Shown here: piece by piece, positions 31,921 through 32,000 of the stretch
How the letters are laid out: the number at the start of each line of letters is the position of its first letter
How positions within the stretch are numbered: the first letter of the stretch is position 1
Origin: Caryophanales bacterium UBA2450
Lineage (GTDB): Bacteria > Bacillota_I > Bacilli_A > RFN20 > CAG-826
Direction of reading: 5' to 3'
DNA length: 32,000 nucleotides
Assembly: GCA_002342545.1 (NCBI GenBank)
Contig: DDQE01000064.1
Coordinates: 701-32,700 of the forward strand
Position numbers and translations under genes: made by a program
The notes under the pieces: model-generated
The model's database searches: none
What the model was told of the DNA's origin: nothing
The model's input: only the letters and a program-made list of their open reading frames with translations

Positions 31921-32000
31921 TAGTAGGATTAATCTAATAGAAATAAAACTTTTTAATTTATTCAACTGCCATCGTTTTTTCATATGCATTAAAAATTTTT

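Overview
The window is low-GC bacterial DNA that uses the standard code (TGG for Trp; no sign of TGA read as Trp). Gene content and style point to an uncultured, host-associated member of the Bacilli/Mollicutes side of the Firmicutes: a compact rimP-nusA-ylxR-infB-rbfA operon with a short IF2, a FakA/FakB/PlsX fatty-acid uptake set, LicD, BspA-type leucine-rich repeats and Big-type Ig domains on surface proteins. A more exact placement is not possible from the sequence alone.

Layout. 1-3306: a cut-off HAD phosphatase and a six-segment membrane protein on the minus strand, then a lipoprotein metallophosphoesterase and an eight-segment membrane protein. 3540-8166: a two-gene unit of unrecognised membrane-anchored extracellular proteins (306 and 1218 aa), the largest unexplained coding stretch. 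8178-11236: a PAP2 phosphatase, a 56-aa histone H1-like protein, a DUF1778/GNAT toxin-antitoxin pair, MgtC and a small repeat protein. 11322-13900: an HD-domain protein, a YunG-like protein, a small PII-like protein and a CPA2 antiporter. 14039-16591: a subtilase with Ig-like domains and an unusual Gly-Cys-Gly-Gly C-terminal anchor.

16639-20566 is a fatty-acid activation locus: plsX on the minus strand, divergent from fakA-acpP-fakB. FakB carries exogenous fatty acid, FakA phosphorylates it, and PlsX exchanges acyl-phosphate with acyl-ACP; the ACP gene sits inside the operon. 20665-21892 is a foreign-looking block of tiny overlapping minus-strand genes, possibly a small-phage remnant. 22045-26052 holds a membrane protein, a HAD phosphatase, a Sel1-repeat protein, a membrane/LRR protein and LicD.

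26058-30763 is the translation/transcription operon, preceded by a promoter and a leader that can fold into alternative hairpins ending in an intrinsic terminator. Just after rbfA lies a 304-bp MITE-like element with 22-bp terminal inverted repeats (30826-31129). It is followed by a broken membrane-protein fragment and a DUF4160 remnant / DUF2442-HTH pair that has its own operator-like palindrome.

Several genes have a promoter -10 element only a few bases before the ATG and no Shine-Dalgarno sequence, suggesting leaderless transcripts; others have good Shine-Dalgarno sites. No tRNA, rRNA or CRISPR array was seen.
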